From B1 sp034439755 (GTDB taxonomy: Bacteria; Bacteroidota; Bacteroidia; UKL13-3), in NCBI GenBank assembly GCA_034439755.1, contig JAWXAZ010000133.1, forward strand, positions 1 to 64,000: a stretch of 64,000 nucleotides of DNA, read 5' to 3'. Within the stretch, counting starts at the first letter, position 1; each line of letters starts with the position of its first letter. The notes under the pieces were generated by a model. It searched no databases. It was not told where the DNA came from and saw only the letters and a list, made by a program, of their open reading frames with translations. Of the stretch, positions 8,917 to 17,921 are shown one piece after another. The position numbers and the translations under genes are program-made.

Positions 8917-8957
8917 AAAAAAACCTCCGTCTGCCTGCTGGCTAACGGAGGCTTTTT
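8917..8957 (-). terminator. Hairpin between rpsB and tsf
   Basis: Arms CCTCCGT (8924-8930) and ACGGAGG (8945-8951) with A and T tracts outside, directly after the rpsB stop. The stem is 7 bp with a 14-base loop, weaker than the 8001-8037 terminator. It could be a partial terminator or attenuator adjusting the rpsB:tsf ratio. Confidence 0.65.
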
Positions 8958-9701
8958 TTATGCTTCCTCTTTCTCAGCAACAGCCTCTTTGTCGACAGTT
9001 TCTTCTTTTTCGCGTTTGCGTTCAGATAAACCTTCAACGATTGCGTCTGTGATGTAGCGGGTAATCAAAGCGATTGATTTTGCTGCGTCATCATTTGCAG
9101 GGATTGGGAAATCAACTAAGGTAGGATCTGAGTTTGTGTCTACGATACCAAAAGTTGGGATATTTAATTTAGTAGCTTCAGCAACGGCTATGTGCTCGCG
9201 TTTGATATCTACAATTAACAATGCAGCAGGTAAGCGGTTCAAATCTGCAATACCACCTAATACTTTTTTCAACTTAATTTTCTCGCGATCAATCATTAAT
9301 CGCTCTTTCTTGTTGATATTAGTGTATGTGCCGTCTTGAGCCAATTTCTCTAAGGTTTGCATTTTCTTTATGCTTTTTCTTACAGTTCCGAAGTTGGTAA
9401 GCATACCGCCTAACCAACGATCGCAAACGTAAGGCATATTAACGCGTTTTGCCTCAGTTTCCATAATTTCTTTTGCCTGCTTCTTAGTAGCAACATAAAG
9501 AATCTTACGACCCGACTTTACAATGTTTTTAATGGCTTGAGCGGCCTCATCCAGCTTAACAGCTGTTTTGTGTAGATCGATGAGGTGGATTCCGTTTTTC
9601 TCCATAAAAATATATGGTGCCATTTTCGGATTCCATTTACGGGTTAAGTGACCAAAGTGCACTCCCGCTTCCAGCAACTCTTCGTGCGTGATTTTTGACA
9701 T
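8958..9701 (-). CDS. rpsB: 30S ribosomal protein S2
   Basis: 247 residues. S2 binds the 30S head-body junction together with S1. The N-terminus KITHEELLEAGVHFGHLTRK and the DRWLGGMLTNFGTVRKSI segment near 93-110 are diagnostic, as is GIVDTNSDPTLVDFPIPAND near 186-205. The protein ends in a Glu/Lys-rich tail (from about residue 226), frequent in Bacteroidota S2. It starts 19 bases after rpsI ends, in the ribosomal operon. Confidence 0.98.
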   Translation of the reverse strand: MSKITHEELLEAGVHFGHLTRKWNPKMAPYIFMEKNGIHLIDLHKTAVKLDEAAQAIKNIVKSGRKILYVATKKQAKEIMETEAKRVNMPYVCDRWLGGMLTNFGTVRKSIKKMQTLEKLAQDGTYTNINKKERLMIDREKIKLKKVLGGIADLNRLPAALLIVDIKREHIAVAEATKLNIPTFGIVDTNSDPTLVDFPIPANDDAAKSIALITRYITDAIVEGLSERKREKEETVDKEAVAEKEEA

Positions 9702-9720
9702 ATAATTAGATAAATTCTGA

Positions 9721-10107
9721 TTAGCGTTTTACGAATTGGAAACGCTTACGAGCCTTCTTCTGACCAGGCTTTTTACGTTCTACCATTCTTGGATCGCGGG
9801 TTAATAAACCCGCTACCTTTAACACAGGCTTTAATTCTGCGCTATATTTTACCAAAGCACGTGAAATAGCAAGTTTAATAGCATCTGCCTGACCAGTATG
9901 ACCACCACCATCTACATGGATAGTTGCATCAAACTGACCAACAGTGTTGGTTACTTCAAATGCTTTATTTGCAGCAATTTGCAAACTTAGCGTAGGGAAG
10001 TATGTTTTGTAATCCTTCTTGTTAACAACCATGTTGCCTGTCCCTGTTGTAAGGTATACACGGGCAACAGCTGTTTTTCTTCTTCCTAATGCGTTATTGA
10101 TTTCCAT
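9721..10107 (-). CDS. rpsI: 30S ribosomal protein S9
   Basis: 128 residues, full length. The C-terminal tail reaches the P-site tRNA; it ends KKARKRFQFVKR with the invariant basic run and final Arg. The N-terminal GRRKTAVARVYL and central GGGHTGQADAIKLAISRAL are typical. It starts only 3 bases after the rplM stop, so it is translationally linked to rplM. Confidence 0.98.
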   Translation of the reverse strand: MEINNALGRRKTAVARVYLTTGTGNMVVNKKDYKTYFPTLSLQIAANKAFEVTNTVGQFDATIHVDGGGHTGQADAIKLAISRALVKYSAELKPVLKVAGLLTRDPRMVERKKPGQKKARKRFQFVKR

Positions 10108-10110
10108 CTC

Positions 10111-10554
10111 TTAGAATTTTAATTCTTTTGGTTGTTGGGCGCCATGTGGATGCTCAGCACTAGCATAAACATGCAAGTTACGGAACAACTCTGATCCCAA
10201 TTTATTTTTTGGTAACATCCCTTTGATAGCATGTTCCACTACGTACGTTGGGCGACGTACCAAAATGTCTTTTGCTACTTCAAAACGCAAACCACCCGGG
10301 TAACCCGAGAAGAATTTGTATTCTTTATCGTTTAACTTGTTGCCTGTGAAACGTACTTTATCAGCATTGATAATAATTACGTAATCACCACAATCGGCAT
10401 GCGGTGTAAACGATGGCTTATGTTTGCCACGTAAAATGTTTGCCACTTTTGAGGCAAATCTTCCTAAGGTTTGTCCTTCAGCATCAATCACAAACCAATT
10501 TTTGGTTGTGCTTGCCTTATTGGCTGAAATTGTTTTGTAACTTATTGCGTCCAC
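10111..10554 (-). CDS. rplM: 50S ribosomal protein L13
   Basis: 147 residues using the GTG at 10554. Core motifs: KNWFVIDAEGQTLGRFAS near 18-35, LRGKHKPSFTPHADCGDYV near 41-59, and IKGMLPKNKLG near 109. The longer reading, from a TTG at 10584, is rejected because that codon lies inside a good -7 promoter box (10582-10589), so the mRNA should begin downstream of it. The GTG start gives VDAISYKTISANKA, the usual Bacteroidota L13 opening. First gene of rplM-rpsI-rpsB-tsf. Confidence 0.95.
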   Translation of the reverse strand: MDAISYKTISANKASTTKNWFVIDAEGQTLGRFASKVANILRGKHKPSFTPHADCGDYVIIINADKVRFTGNKLNDKEYKFFSGYPGGLRFEVAKDILVRRPTYVVEHAIKGMLPKNKLGSELFRNLHVYASAEHPHGAQQPKELKF

Positions 10555-10581
10555 GCTTCTTCTAGTTTTATTAAAGGGTTG

Positions 10582-10612
10582 CAAAAATAGGTCAAGTTTT
10601 TTTAATTCACAA
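10582..10612 (-). promoter_or_regulatory. Promoter of the rplM ribosomal operon
   Basis: Minus-strand TTG (10612-10610), 20-base spacer, then TATTTTTG (10589-10582), a full match to the Bacteroidota pattern TTG-N-TAnnTTTG. The predicted start of transcription, about 6 bases further on, lies some 20 bases before the GTG of rplM. Confidence 0.75.
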
Positions 10613-10703
10613 CTAAATGTTTAAAAAATCTACCTTACCTTCTTTTGGGGCTGCGAAAATAAGTAGAATATTTTAGAATTCAGCTAAATACGCAATGATA
10701 TTC

Positions 10704-10728
10704 TTCCATAAATTGATAATTTATGGAA
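10704..10728. other. Perfect 11-bp palindromic hairpin
   Basis: TTCCATAAATT and AATTTATGGAA separated by GAT. It lies between the rplM promoter and the 3' end of the pentapeptide gene. There is no T tract, so it is a weak terminator candidate; it could be a 3'-end stabilising hairpin or a protein-binding palindrome. Confidence 0.5.
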
Positions 10729-10789
10729 AATTTGGACTCTAATTTCCCCAAAAATGAGGTGATTCCCCTTTTAATGTGAATAATTTTCT

Positions 10790-11347
10790 CTAATCTATTG
10801 AAATATCGTATTTATCTAAAAGGCCAATTACCGACGGAAAACTAAATCGTGTTTTCTTTAATTTGTTTCTTTCGGGGTCAATGGTGTAATTATTGGCCAA
10901 CCTAAAATCTGTTTTAGTTAGGTTGCAATTTTCAAATACCGCCATGTTTAGTGCGCAATTTTCAAAACAGCACTCGCTTAAATCCGATTCGGTAAAATCA
11001 ACTTCTTTTAATTGAGAATTTTTAAACTGCGTTTTTTTTAACTTTCGTTTGTAAAACGACGAATGGTTAAGTATGCAGTTGTTAAATGTTAAAGTTAATC
11101 CAAATTCATTGCATAAATGAAAGGATAGGCCAAGAAGTTTGCAGCCCTCAAAACTTACAGTTCTAAATGCAGTGCCAAGAATAGACGCTGAACTTAAATT
11201 GCAATCTGTATAATGACAATCAATAAAAATATAACCGTTCAAATTTTGGTTTGATAAATCTAAGCCTTGAAAAGTGCAATTCTCGAACTCTCCTTTGCTT
11301 AAATCATCCTTTCTCGTAAAGGTAATATCGCTATATGTATTTGTCAT
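10790..11347 (-). CDS. Pentapeptide-repeat protein
   Basis: 185 residues built of A(D/N)LXX-type pentapeptide repeats from about residue 18 to 150 (FENCTF, GLDLSNQNL, KKTQFKNSQL, KEVDFTESDLSECCFENC, LTKTDFRLA), predicting a right-handed quadrilateral beta-helix. The C-terminal cap IGLLDKYDISID is typical of the McbG/Qnr-like subgroup; some relatives protect DNA gyrase, but that cannot be claimed from sequence. No signal peptide, so probably cytosolic. It begins 15 bases after the Kazal-domain gene and may be the last gene of the FIST/kinase run. Confidence 0.85.
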   Translation of the reverse strand: MTNTYSDITFTRKDDLSKGEFENCTFQGLDLSNQNLNGYIFIDCHYTDCNLSSASILGTAFRTVSFEGCKLLGLSFHLCNEFGLTLTFNNCILNHSSFYKRKLKKTQFKNSQLKEVDFTESDLSECCFENCALNMAVFENCNLTKTDFRLANNYTIDPERNKLKKTRFSFPSVIGLLDKYDISID

Positions 11348-11362
11348 TTAAATCAATTGAAG

Positions 11363-11857
11363 TTAAACCTTTACAAACTTTTTAAACCGATATGTTCCCT
11401 GTCCGTTAAAAATTATGATGATATACGGACCAGGTCTCATGCTATTAATTTCGGGTAAATCGAATTGAAAAGGAATGGCAAAATTATCGCTTGCTGGTAA
11501 GGTTCTTTGAATAAGCGTTTTGCCAAAATAATCTAACAAATACAATGTTGCTGGTCGGCCCGTGTTTTGCACAAACGTGAGTCTAAGTATGTCAAAATCG
11601 GTTACAAAAGTTGGGATTAAATCAAACTCAAACCCAGAACATGGGCCATCTGTCCAAGTAAGTACACCATTTCTATACCTTGCATCACAATCGTGCCTGT
11701 AGGTAATGCCATCGCAACCGCATACTGGTTTATAGGTTGGGTCAGGACAAGGAAAACCTGGCGATATGCTTAAAGGGTCAATACATTGTGCATTTGATTT
11801 GTTTATTGCATAAAAATGAATGGTTATGGATATGAATAGGATAAAGATTTTTCTCAT
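11363..11857 (-). CDS. Secreted Kazal-domain protein with T9SS-like tail
   Basis: 164 residues. Residues 1-23 form a signal peptide. Residues ~24-73 are a non-classical Kazal-type serine protease inhibitor domain: CIDPLSISPGFPCPD, then YKPVCGCDGITYRHDC and a closing GPC, giving six cysteines. Residues ~80-164 resemble a type IX sorting domain (LYLLDYFGKTLIQ, GPYIIIIFNG, final KKFVKV) but lack the YPNP start. It is probably exported and displayed or released as a protease inhibitor. It begins 4 bases after the histidine kinase stop, so it may be co-transcribed with the sensory genes. Confidence 0.8.
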   Translation of the reverse strand: MRKIFILFISITIHFYAINKSNAQCIDPLSISPGFPCPDPTYKPVCGCDGITYRHDCDARYRNGVLTWTDGPCSGFEFDLIPTFVTDFDILRLTFVQNTGRPATLYLLDYFGKTLIQRTLPASDNFAIPFQFDLPEINSMRPGPYIIIIFNGQGTYRFKKFVKV

Positions 11858-11861
11858 TTAA

Positions 11862-14800
11862 TTATTCGTTTATTGGCCAGCTAAAATAAAATTTGGCACC
11901 TAATCCAATTTCAGATTCAATCCAAACTTTACCACCCTTGTCTTCCACCATCTTTTTTACAATTGCTAATCCAACTCCTGTGCTTTCATATGTATCTCTA
12001 GCCTGCAAGGTTTGGAAAATTACAAATACTTTCTCATGAAATTCTTTTTCGATACCTGCGCCATTATCTGCTACACAAAACTCATAGTATCCATTTTTTT
12101 CCTGATAACTAATTTCAATGGTAGGTTCTGGGTTTTTATTATATTTTAGTGCATTGCTCACATAATTTGAAAAGATTTGCTCAATCACAATTTTTTCTGT
12201 TGTCATAACTGGCAAGTCTTCATGAATGTTTATGTTAAACTTTTCATCAGGAGCCAAATTATTCACAAGTTCAACTAAAACTTCATGTAAAGGAAAGGTT
12301 GTTGGTTCATGTTTAATTCTACCTGCTCTAGAATATTGTAAAATACCGTCAATTAAACCTTCCATTCGCTTCACACGTTTGCGCATTAAATCCAAGTTGT
12401 TTTTAGTGTCGGGCTCCAACTTGCCTTCCATATCTTCCTCTATCCACATGCTTAGGTTATTGATGCCCCTTAACGGTGCTTTTAAGTCATGTGAAACCAC
12501 GTAGGCAAACTTATCTAGCTCTTGGTTTTTCTTCTCTAATTCTTCTGTATATTGCCCCATTAACCTTGTTGCTTCTTTTTCAATGGTTATATCCTGAAAT
12601 ATACCTCTTATTGAAACAACTTTTCCTTTTTCCGAATAAGGTATACCTCTTGTTTTTACGTCAACTATTTTTTTATTAGAAGTTATTAACTGTGCCTCTA
12701 ATTCAAATTCTTCATGGTGTTCAATAGAATTAAAAAAGGCGGTTATAACGGCCTCCTTTGTTTGGGGTGTAAAGAAGCCATAAGTTTCATTTAAGGTCGG
12801 TTGTTTGTCTAAAGGTACTTCACAAATATTAAAGGTTTCCTTAGACCAAACAATTGATTTTTCCTTTACATCAATTTCCCAAGCACCCACCTTAGCCAAG
12901 CGTTGAGCTTCCTCTAGGTCTTGTTGTTGTTTGAGTATTTTCTGTTGAATAATGGTGCTCTCCGTTACATCAAAGTTAACACCAATCATGCGATATGGTT
13001 TTTCGTTTGTATCTCTGAAGGTCTTTGATACCGCATTAATATATTTTATCTCACCCTCGTCTGTAACAATTCTGAATAATCCTTTAAAATCATAATTATT
13101 ATCTATAGCGTCCTTTATTTCCTTTGCTACCCTTTCCTTGTCTTCATCGTATAGGCAGCTTTCGAATGCATCATAATCGTTGTTAAATTTATTTGAATCG
13201 ACTCCAAAAATACTATACATACTAGGGTCCCAAATGAGTTTATTCGTTTGAAGATTCCAATCCCATATACCTAAATTAGCAGAAGAAGTTGCAAGCTTTA
13301 ACCGCTCTTCACTCTCCTTGGTTTTTTCCTCTGCAACTTTTCTATTGGTAATATCAATGCCAAATCCAATAATGGTCATAACTTCATTAGAATCATCCAT
13401 AACAGGATAAAATCTTCTAAGCATCCAATGTGGATTTCCTTCTTGCGAAATTATTTTCTCTTCAAATTCAAGTTGTTTTTTATTCGTAATAACTTCCTCA
13501 AATAATGCCCTTCTAGATTCGGCCATTTTCAATGGTTTGTCATAGCGCGTTGCATACTCAAAATCATTGTGGCCAATAATCCATTTTCTTTTTTCTCTGT
13601 CTTTTATGGCGAGTTCGTTTACAAAAAGGTATTTGTGATTTTTATCAAACACAACCACATCTGTTGGAATTTTATTCAATACGTTTTCATAAAATAGCTT
13701 CAGATTTTTTACATCTTCCTCGGCTTTTTTTCTCTCTGTAATGTCCCTCATTGCAGAAACTACATATCCTTTATTCTCAATGTTTACATACTTAACATTG
13801 GCTTCCACTGGGAATTTGCTCCCATCATTTCTAATATTTGTACCCTCAATTAATTGGTTACCAGTGAACTTTATTTCATTATAGTGCTTTTGCCAACTTG
13901 TAATTGATTCGAAGAGTTTCTCTCTATTAATTACCGAACTACCAATGAGCTCATCCTTACTTAAATTCATGTTTTTAGCATGGGCCTCATTCACATAAAT
14001 AATTTTTCCATTATAATCGGCAACAGAAATTGCATCACTTATTTGGTCTGCTATTTTATTGTGAAGTAAAATTTGTTTTTCACTATTTTTTAGTTCAGTA
14101 ATGTCTGTAATAATGCCTATTAAGAAGCTTTCATTCTTGTTTTCAAAAATGGTTTTTTTAACCAAGAGTGTTTTTTCCTCACCATCTTTTTTACTGAAAA
14201 CCACCTCTCTCACCATTTCTTTTTTATCTAGAAACTGTTTTTCGTCGAGCTCAATAAAAGATAAAGCTTGCTCCTTTTCAATAAAGGCGGTGTCTTTTTG
14301 TCCAATAATTTTGTTCTTAGATATTCCAGTTAATTTTGTGTAAGCATTGTTAACCATTATCCATTCGTGGTTCCTGTTTTTTACAAACATAGGGTTAGGA
14401 ATAGATTCAACTATTTCATTTAAAAAGTTGTGTGATTCTGTAATTTCTGTCTGTGCATCTTTAAGTTTTGTGATGTCTCTCGCAATGGCTTGAATTCCCC
14501 TCGCACTATTGCCAGTATTTATGAGTTGTACGTTTTGCCCTATCCAAGCCGTTTTTCCGTTTTTGGTTGTAATTGGGAATTCATAATAGGTTACTAAGCT
14601 CCCTTCTGTAGATTGTTTCTTATAAAATAAGGCTACCTTTTTTTTGTAGTCGGGCTGAACCAAATCCAAAAAATTCTTTTGAAGTAATTCTTCTATAGAA
14701 AAGCCCGTTATTACAGAAGATATATCGTTTACATAGGTGAAGTTACCTTGGGGATCTGTATAATAAAAAATATCGGTGGCCGACTCTATCAGTAGCCTAA

Positions 14801-16262
14801 ATTTCTCCTCATTTTCCTTTAATTTAACTTCAGATTCATTCCTTTCAAAAGCCGAGGCGATATTGCTAGCAAAATTTTTCAAAATTTGTTCCTGACTATT
14901 TATCCAGGAATAATTTGGGTTTTGGGTTCCCATTGCCAAAAAGCCCCAAAAAGTATCCAGAAAATTAACAGGTAATACAATAATATTTTCTAAATCTTCC
15001 ACAAAGATTTTTACTTTTCCCGAAATAGAAAAATTGTTTTTATTTTCTTTTATTACTTTTTTCTGAAGCAGTAATTCTCTCCAACTTTCAAGGCCAATCT
15101 CCTTATAGTTTAAGTGCTGCAAGTCACTTTCGTTATTTTGATTTTGTATTCCATCCGCATACCAATCAAATATTCTACTAAATGTGGAAATTTCACCAAA
15201 ATCATTCTTATCATTCTTAAATATCCAGACTTTTTGAGCCTCAAATGCATTGCCAATAATATCCATCGCTTTGGATGCTGCAATATTAAAATCTGAGTTT
15301 GCTAAAAGCTCCATTGAGGCATTGTTTATGGCCCTTAAGAGTTTGTCGTTTTCTTTTAAAATAACCTCGAATTTCTTTTTTTCAGTTATATCGGCCTCAA
15401 TGGCTATAAAACCAATATGCTTGTCGTTTTCAATAATGGGTGTAATTGAAATTGAAATCCAATATGGCTCTCCAGATTTAGAATAGTTTAATAACTCACC
15501 ATTGAACAGTATTTGTGATTTTATACAACTTGAAATTTCTTTTATAGTATCTAAGTTGGTATCTTTTCCTTGTAATAATTGGCCCGGTTTTAATCCTACT
15601 AACTCAGATGTTTTATATCCTGTAATTCTTTCAAACCCATCATTCGCCCATATTGCTATTCCATTGGCATCTGTAATAATCACTACATTTTGAGTTTTTT
15701 GCGCAACAAGCGCTAAGGTTTTAATTTCCTCTTCAATTTTTTTTCTATTGCTAATATCAAATCTAATTGAAAGATATTGATAGGGTTTTCCCTTGTCGTT
15801 TAAAAAGGGAATAATGGTAGAATCTACCCAAAACAATTCGCCATTTTTTTTACGGTTGCAAATTTCCCCTTGCCAAATTCTCCCAGCAACTATTTTAGAC
15901 CACATTTCCTCAAAAAAACTAATTGGGTGAATTCCACTATTGACGATATTGTGATTCTTGCCTATCAATTCTGGTAAAGTAAAGCCAGAAACCTCGCAGA
16001 AATTTTTATTTGCCGATATTATGTTTGCCTTAGCATCTGTTAGAGACACATGAGCAGCACTATCTATCGCATTTTTGAAATTGTTTAATTCTTTAAAGGA
16101 CTCCTTTGAACTTAATTCTAGTATCCTTTCAAGTTTGTTATAGTCGTCCTGAAAATTAAGATAACTTTCATCCACTATTTTGAGAAAATTATTCAAATCC
16201 TCTTGTTGAGGAATTGTATCACCAAACAGCTTTTTTAATTGCCTTTTTAACAGTCTATGCAT
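11862..16262 (-). CDS. Multi-PAS/GAF sensor histidine kinase
   Basis: 1466 residues with no membrane segment, so a cytosolic sensor. In order: two PAS domains (~55-300), a GAF-like domain (~305-480), six more PAS domains (~485-1235; most end in a DITxxK-type PAC signature), a HisKA dimerisation domain with VVSHDLKAPLRG (phospho-acceptor His ~1258), and a HATPase domain with NALKYNKNP, DNGAGI and GVGLAIVKKM. There is no attached receiver; a lone receiver is encoded immediately upstream and overlaps by 16 bases. The bacteriophytochrome-like HisKA type and the FIST partner suggest small-ligand or redox sensing. The signal is unknown. Confidence 0.95.
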   Translation of the reverse strand: MHRLLKRQLKKLFGDTIPQQEDLNNFLKIVDESYLNFQDDYNKLERILELSSKESFKELNNFKNAIDSAAHVSLTDAKANIISANKNFCEVSGFTLPELIGKNHNIVNSGIHPISFFEEMWSKIVAGRIWQGEICNRKKNGELFWVDSTIIPFLNDKGKPYQYLSIRFDISNRKKIEEEIKTLALVAQKTQNVVIITDANGIAIWANDGFERITGYKTSELVGLKPGQLLQGKDTNLDTIKEISSCIKSQILFNGELLNYSKSGEPYWISISITPIIENDKHIGFIAIEADITEKKKFEVILKENDKLLRAINNASMELLANSDFNIAASKAMDIIGNAFEAQKVWIFKNDKNDFGEISTFSRIFDWYADGIQNQNNESDLQHLNYKEIGLESWRELLLQKKVIKENKNNFSISGKVKIFVEDLENIIVLPVNFLDTFWGFLAMGTQNPNYSWINSQEQILKNFASNIASAFERNESEVKLKENEEKFRLLIESATDIFYYTDPQGNFTYVNDISSVITGFSIEELLQKNFLDLVQPDYKKKVALFYKKQSTEGSLVTYYEFPITTKNGKTAWIGQNVQLINTGNSARGIQAIARDITKLKDAQTEITESHNFLNEIVESIPNPMFVKNRNHEWIMVNNAYTKLTGISKNKIIGQKDTAFIEKEQALSFIELDEKQFLDKKEMVREVVFSKKDGEEKTLLVKKTIFENKNESFLIGIITDITELKNSEKQILLHNKIADQISDAISVADYNGKIIYVNEAHAKNMNLSKDELIGSSVINREKLFESITSWQKHYNEIKFTGNQLIEGTNIRNDGSKFPVEANVKYVNIENKGYVVSAMRDITERKKAEEDVKNLKLFYENVLNKIPTDVVVFDKNHKYLFVNELAIKDREKRKWIIGHNDFEYATRYDKPLKMAESRRALFEEVITNKKQLEFEEKIISQEGNPHWMLRRFYPVMDDSNEVMTIIGFGIDITNRKVAEEKTKESEERLKLATSSANLGIWDWNLQTNKLIWDPSMYSIFGVDSNKFNNDYDAFESCLYDEDKERVAKEIKDAIDNNYDFKGLFRIVTDEGEIKYINAVSKTFRDTNEKPYRMIGVNFDVTESTIIQQKILKQQQDLEEAQRLAKVGAWEIDVKEKSIVWSKETFNICEVPLDKQPTLNETYGFFTPQTKEAVITAFFNSIEHHEEFELEAQLITSNKKIVDVKTRGIPYSEKGKVVSIRGIFQDITIEKEATRLMGQYTEELEKKNQELDKFAYVVSHDLKAPLRGINNLSMWIEEDMEGKLEPDTKNNLDLMRKRVKRMEGLIDGILQYSRAGRIKHEPTTFPLHEVLVELVNNLAPDEKFNINIHEDLPVMTTEKIVIEQIFSNYVSNALKYNKNPEPTIEISYQEKNGYYEFCVADNGAGIEKEFHEKVFVIFQTLQARDTYESTGVGLAIVKKMVEDKGGKVWIESEIGLGAKFYFSWPINE

Positions 16263-16687
16263 TGTTCAAAATTGGTTATATGAAATTTAATTCTTTCTTT
16301 TAATAGACTGTTTTCACAATGTTTAGGTAAATAGTCATTCATGCCTGAATCTATCGCTTTTTCCATTATTTGAGGGTGTAAATCTGCAGAAATAGCAATG
16401 ATCGGTATGTTAGATTTTTGTGTAAGTAACTGCCTAATTTTTCGTGTTGCTTCAAAGCCATTCATTAAGGGCATTTGGAGGTCCATTAATATGATATCAA
16501 AATTATCGTTTTCAATCACTTTTAAGGCCTCTAAACCATTTCCAGCTAGACTAACCGTTGCTTTCATTTGAGTTAAATTTTTTTTGAAAACGATTTGGTT
16601 TAATAGATTATCCTCTACTACTAAAACATGAATTCCAAGCAATGAATCAATGGAGTTTTCTATAGCCTCGCCTAATTTTGAATTCAT
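16247..16687 (-). CDS. Stand-alone receiver-domain response regulator
   Basis: 146 residues, only a CheY-like REC domain and no output domain. The acidic pair is in VLVVEDNLLN, the phospho-acceptor Asp in IILMDLQMP (residue 69), the Thr/Ser position in AISAD, and the Lys in NDYLPK. The ED-N and LMDLQMP forms are typical of receivers from hybrid kinases, suggesting a split-off hybrid. Its end overlaps the kinase start by 16 bases, pointing to translational coupling. With no output domain, it may pass phosphate on or feed back on the kinase. Confidence 0.93.
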   Translation of the reverse strand: MNSKLGEAIENSIDSLLGIHVLVVEDNLLNQIVFKKNLTQMKATVSLAGNGLEALKVIENDNFDIILMDLQMPLMNGFEATRKIRQLLTQKSNIPIIAISADLHPQIMEKAIDSGMNDYLPKHCENSLLKERIKFHITNFEQCIDC

Positions 16688-16694
16688 AATCTTA

Positions 16695-17840
16695 TTAATC
16701 CATCTCCTTAAAAGTAGTGATGGTCATTGTTTGATTATGCAATTTACATTCACTTTCAGAATCAAATGGTGAAATCTCCCCATAAGAATAAAACCCGCAT
16801 AAAGTTGCCTGTTCTCCCAATACTTCAGACACCGATTCTACCTCATCCTCTATTAATTGCTTTAAAACTAATTTCCTTCCAACACAGCTAATTAAAATAG
16901 CTAATTCAGGTCTTTTGTTAGCATCATTTTTAATAGTTGATAATGCAGCACCTGTAGCTCCTTCTATTAATCTATCAAAATTTGCCTTCATTAATTTAAT
17001 ATAACTTCCCTCTGGTATGTCACCAGCAAAGGTTAAGGATTGCATCTCTTCATTTACAGCTAAAATTGTTCTTACTACAGGCTTATCATCCTCTTCATTT
17101 CTTAGGTTAATTGGAAACAACAATCCAGATGCTGGCAAATCTTTTACATAATCTCCCAAAAACGACTTATATAGTTCAAGCGCTGGCATGCCATCCACCT
17201 CATAAAGTACATTGTCTACTGATCGCGTAACCAATCTCTCTATACCAAAGCTATCCCAACCACCAAGACTACCATATGATACCAATAATTTCTCGCCATA
17301 AAAACCAATGGCTGATACCAAACTTGTTTCGGCCTTCCCATCCGAATTGAGTACAAATGTTTCATTAAAATTAGCACCATCACCCGCTAATCCACCTGTG
17401 GCCGCTACTCCTTGAGGCAGTGCTGAGCGAATACCTTTTGCCAATTCTGATCCATTAATATTGAGCCCCTCACAAATGAAAAATATATGTTTTAGGTCTT
17501 TTTTGTCAAGCTTGCCTATTAAGTCAATCGCAACATCTTTGCTATCCTTTGGATTGAGGAGGTGTTTACTTTCAAATTGTACAGTGGTGCTTTTAAATTC
17601 CACCAAAGTAGCAACAATTGTATCGTCATAAACGTGAATACCACATATTTCTCCTGATGAACTTCCTCCAACAATTATTGCATTGGGAAATTTTTCTTTC
17701 AAACCTCTTATATGTTCATTGGCTTTTATTAATTCTGTTGAACCAAAAAGCAAAATCAATTGCGGATTAATATTACTTGAGCTTTCAATTTGTGGATTCC
17801 AACCTTGGTTGTTTCGATAGATTAACTGATGGGTTTTCAT
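16695..17840 (-). CDS. FIST domain sensory protein
   Basis: 381 residues with FIST N (about 25-215) and FIST C (about 220-365) domains. Seen: ILLFGSTELIK, AIIVGGSSSGEICG near 54-67, GVAATGGLAGDG near 145, GWDSFGIERLVT, and the C-terminal GFYSYGEISPF. FIST domains are thought to bind small ligands such as amino acids and usually sit beside or fused to signalling proteins. Here the gene is first in a run with the receiver (7-base gap) and the PAS kinase, so it likely delivers a ligand signal to that kinase. Confidence 0.9.
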   Translation of the reverse strand: MKTHQLIYRNNQGWNPQIESSSNINPQLILLFGSTELIKANEHIRGLKEKFPNAIIVGGSSSGEICGIHVYDDTIVATLVEFKSTTVQFESKHLLNPKDSKDVAIDLIGKLDKKDLKHIFFICEGLNINGSELAKGIRSALPQGVAATGGLAGDGANFNETFVLNSDGKAETSLVSAIGFYGEKLLVSYGSLGGWDSFGIERLVTRSVDNVLYEVDGMPALELYKSFLGDYVKDLPASGLLFPINLRNEEDDKPVVRTILAVNEEMQSLTFAGDIPEGSYIKLMKANFDRLIEGATGAALSTIKNDANKRPELAILISCVGRKLVLKQLIEDEVESVSEVLGEQATLCGFYSYGEISPFDSESECKLHNQTMTITTFKEMD

Positions 17841-17921
17841 GACTGTGATTTTTTATCTAAGCAAGATACATTTTAGGTTCAATATTGCCAATAAGTTTCT
17901 GTTTTATATATTCGTGCAAAT

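Noticed and set aside
10790..11347. Quinolone-resistance Qnr protein
   Set aside because: Shares the pentapeptide fold and a similar C-terminal cap, but lacks the Qnr loops and dimer module I would need to see; left as a general pentapeptide protein.
12226..15693. Several plus-strand open frames of 60-92 codons inside the histidine kinase gene
   Set aside because: They are antisense to a continuous, well-conserved kinase reading frame, have biased composition and no domain or promoter support.
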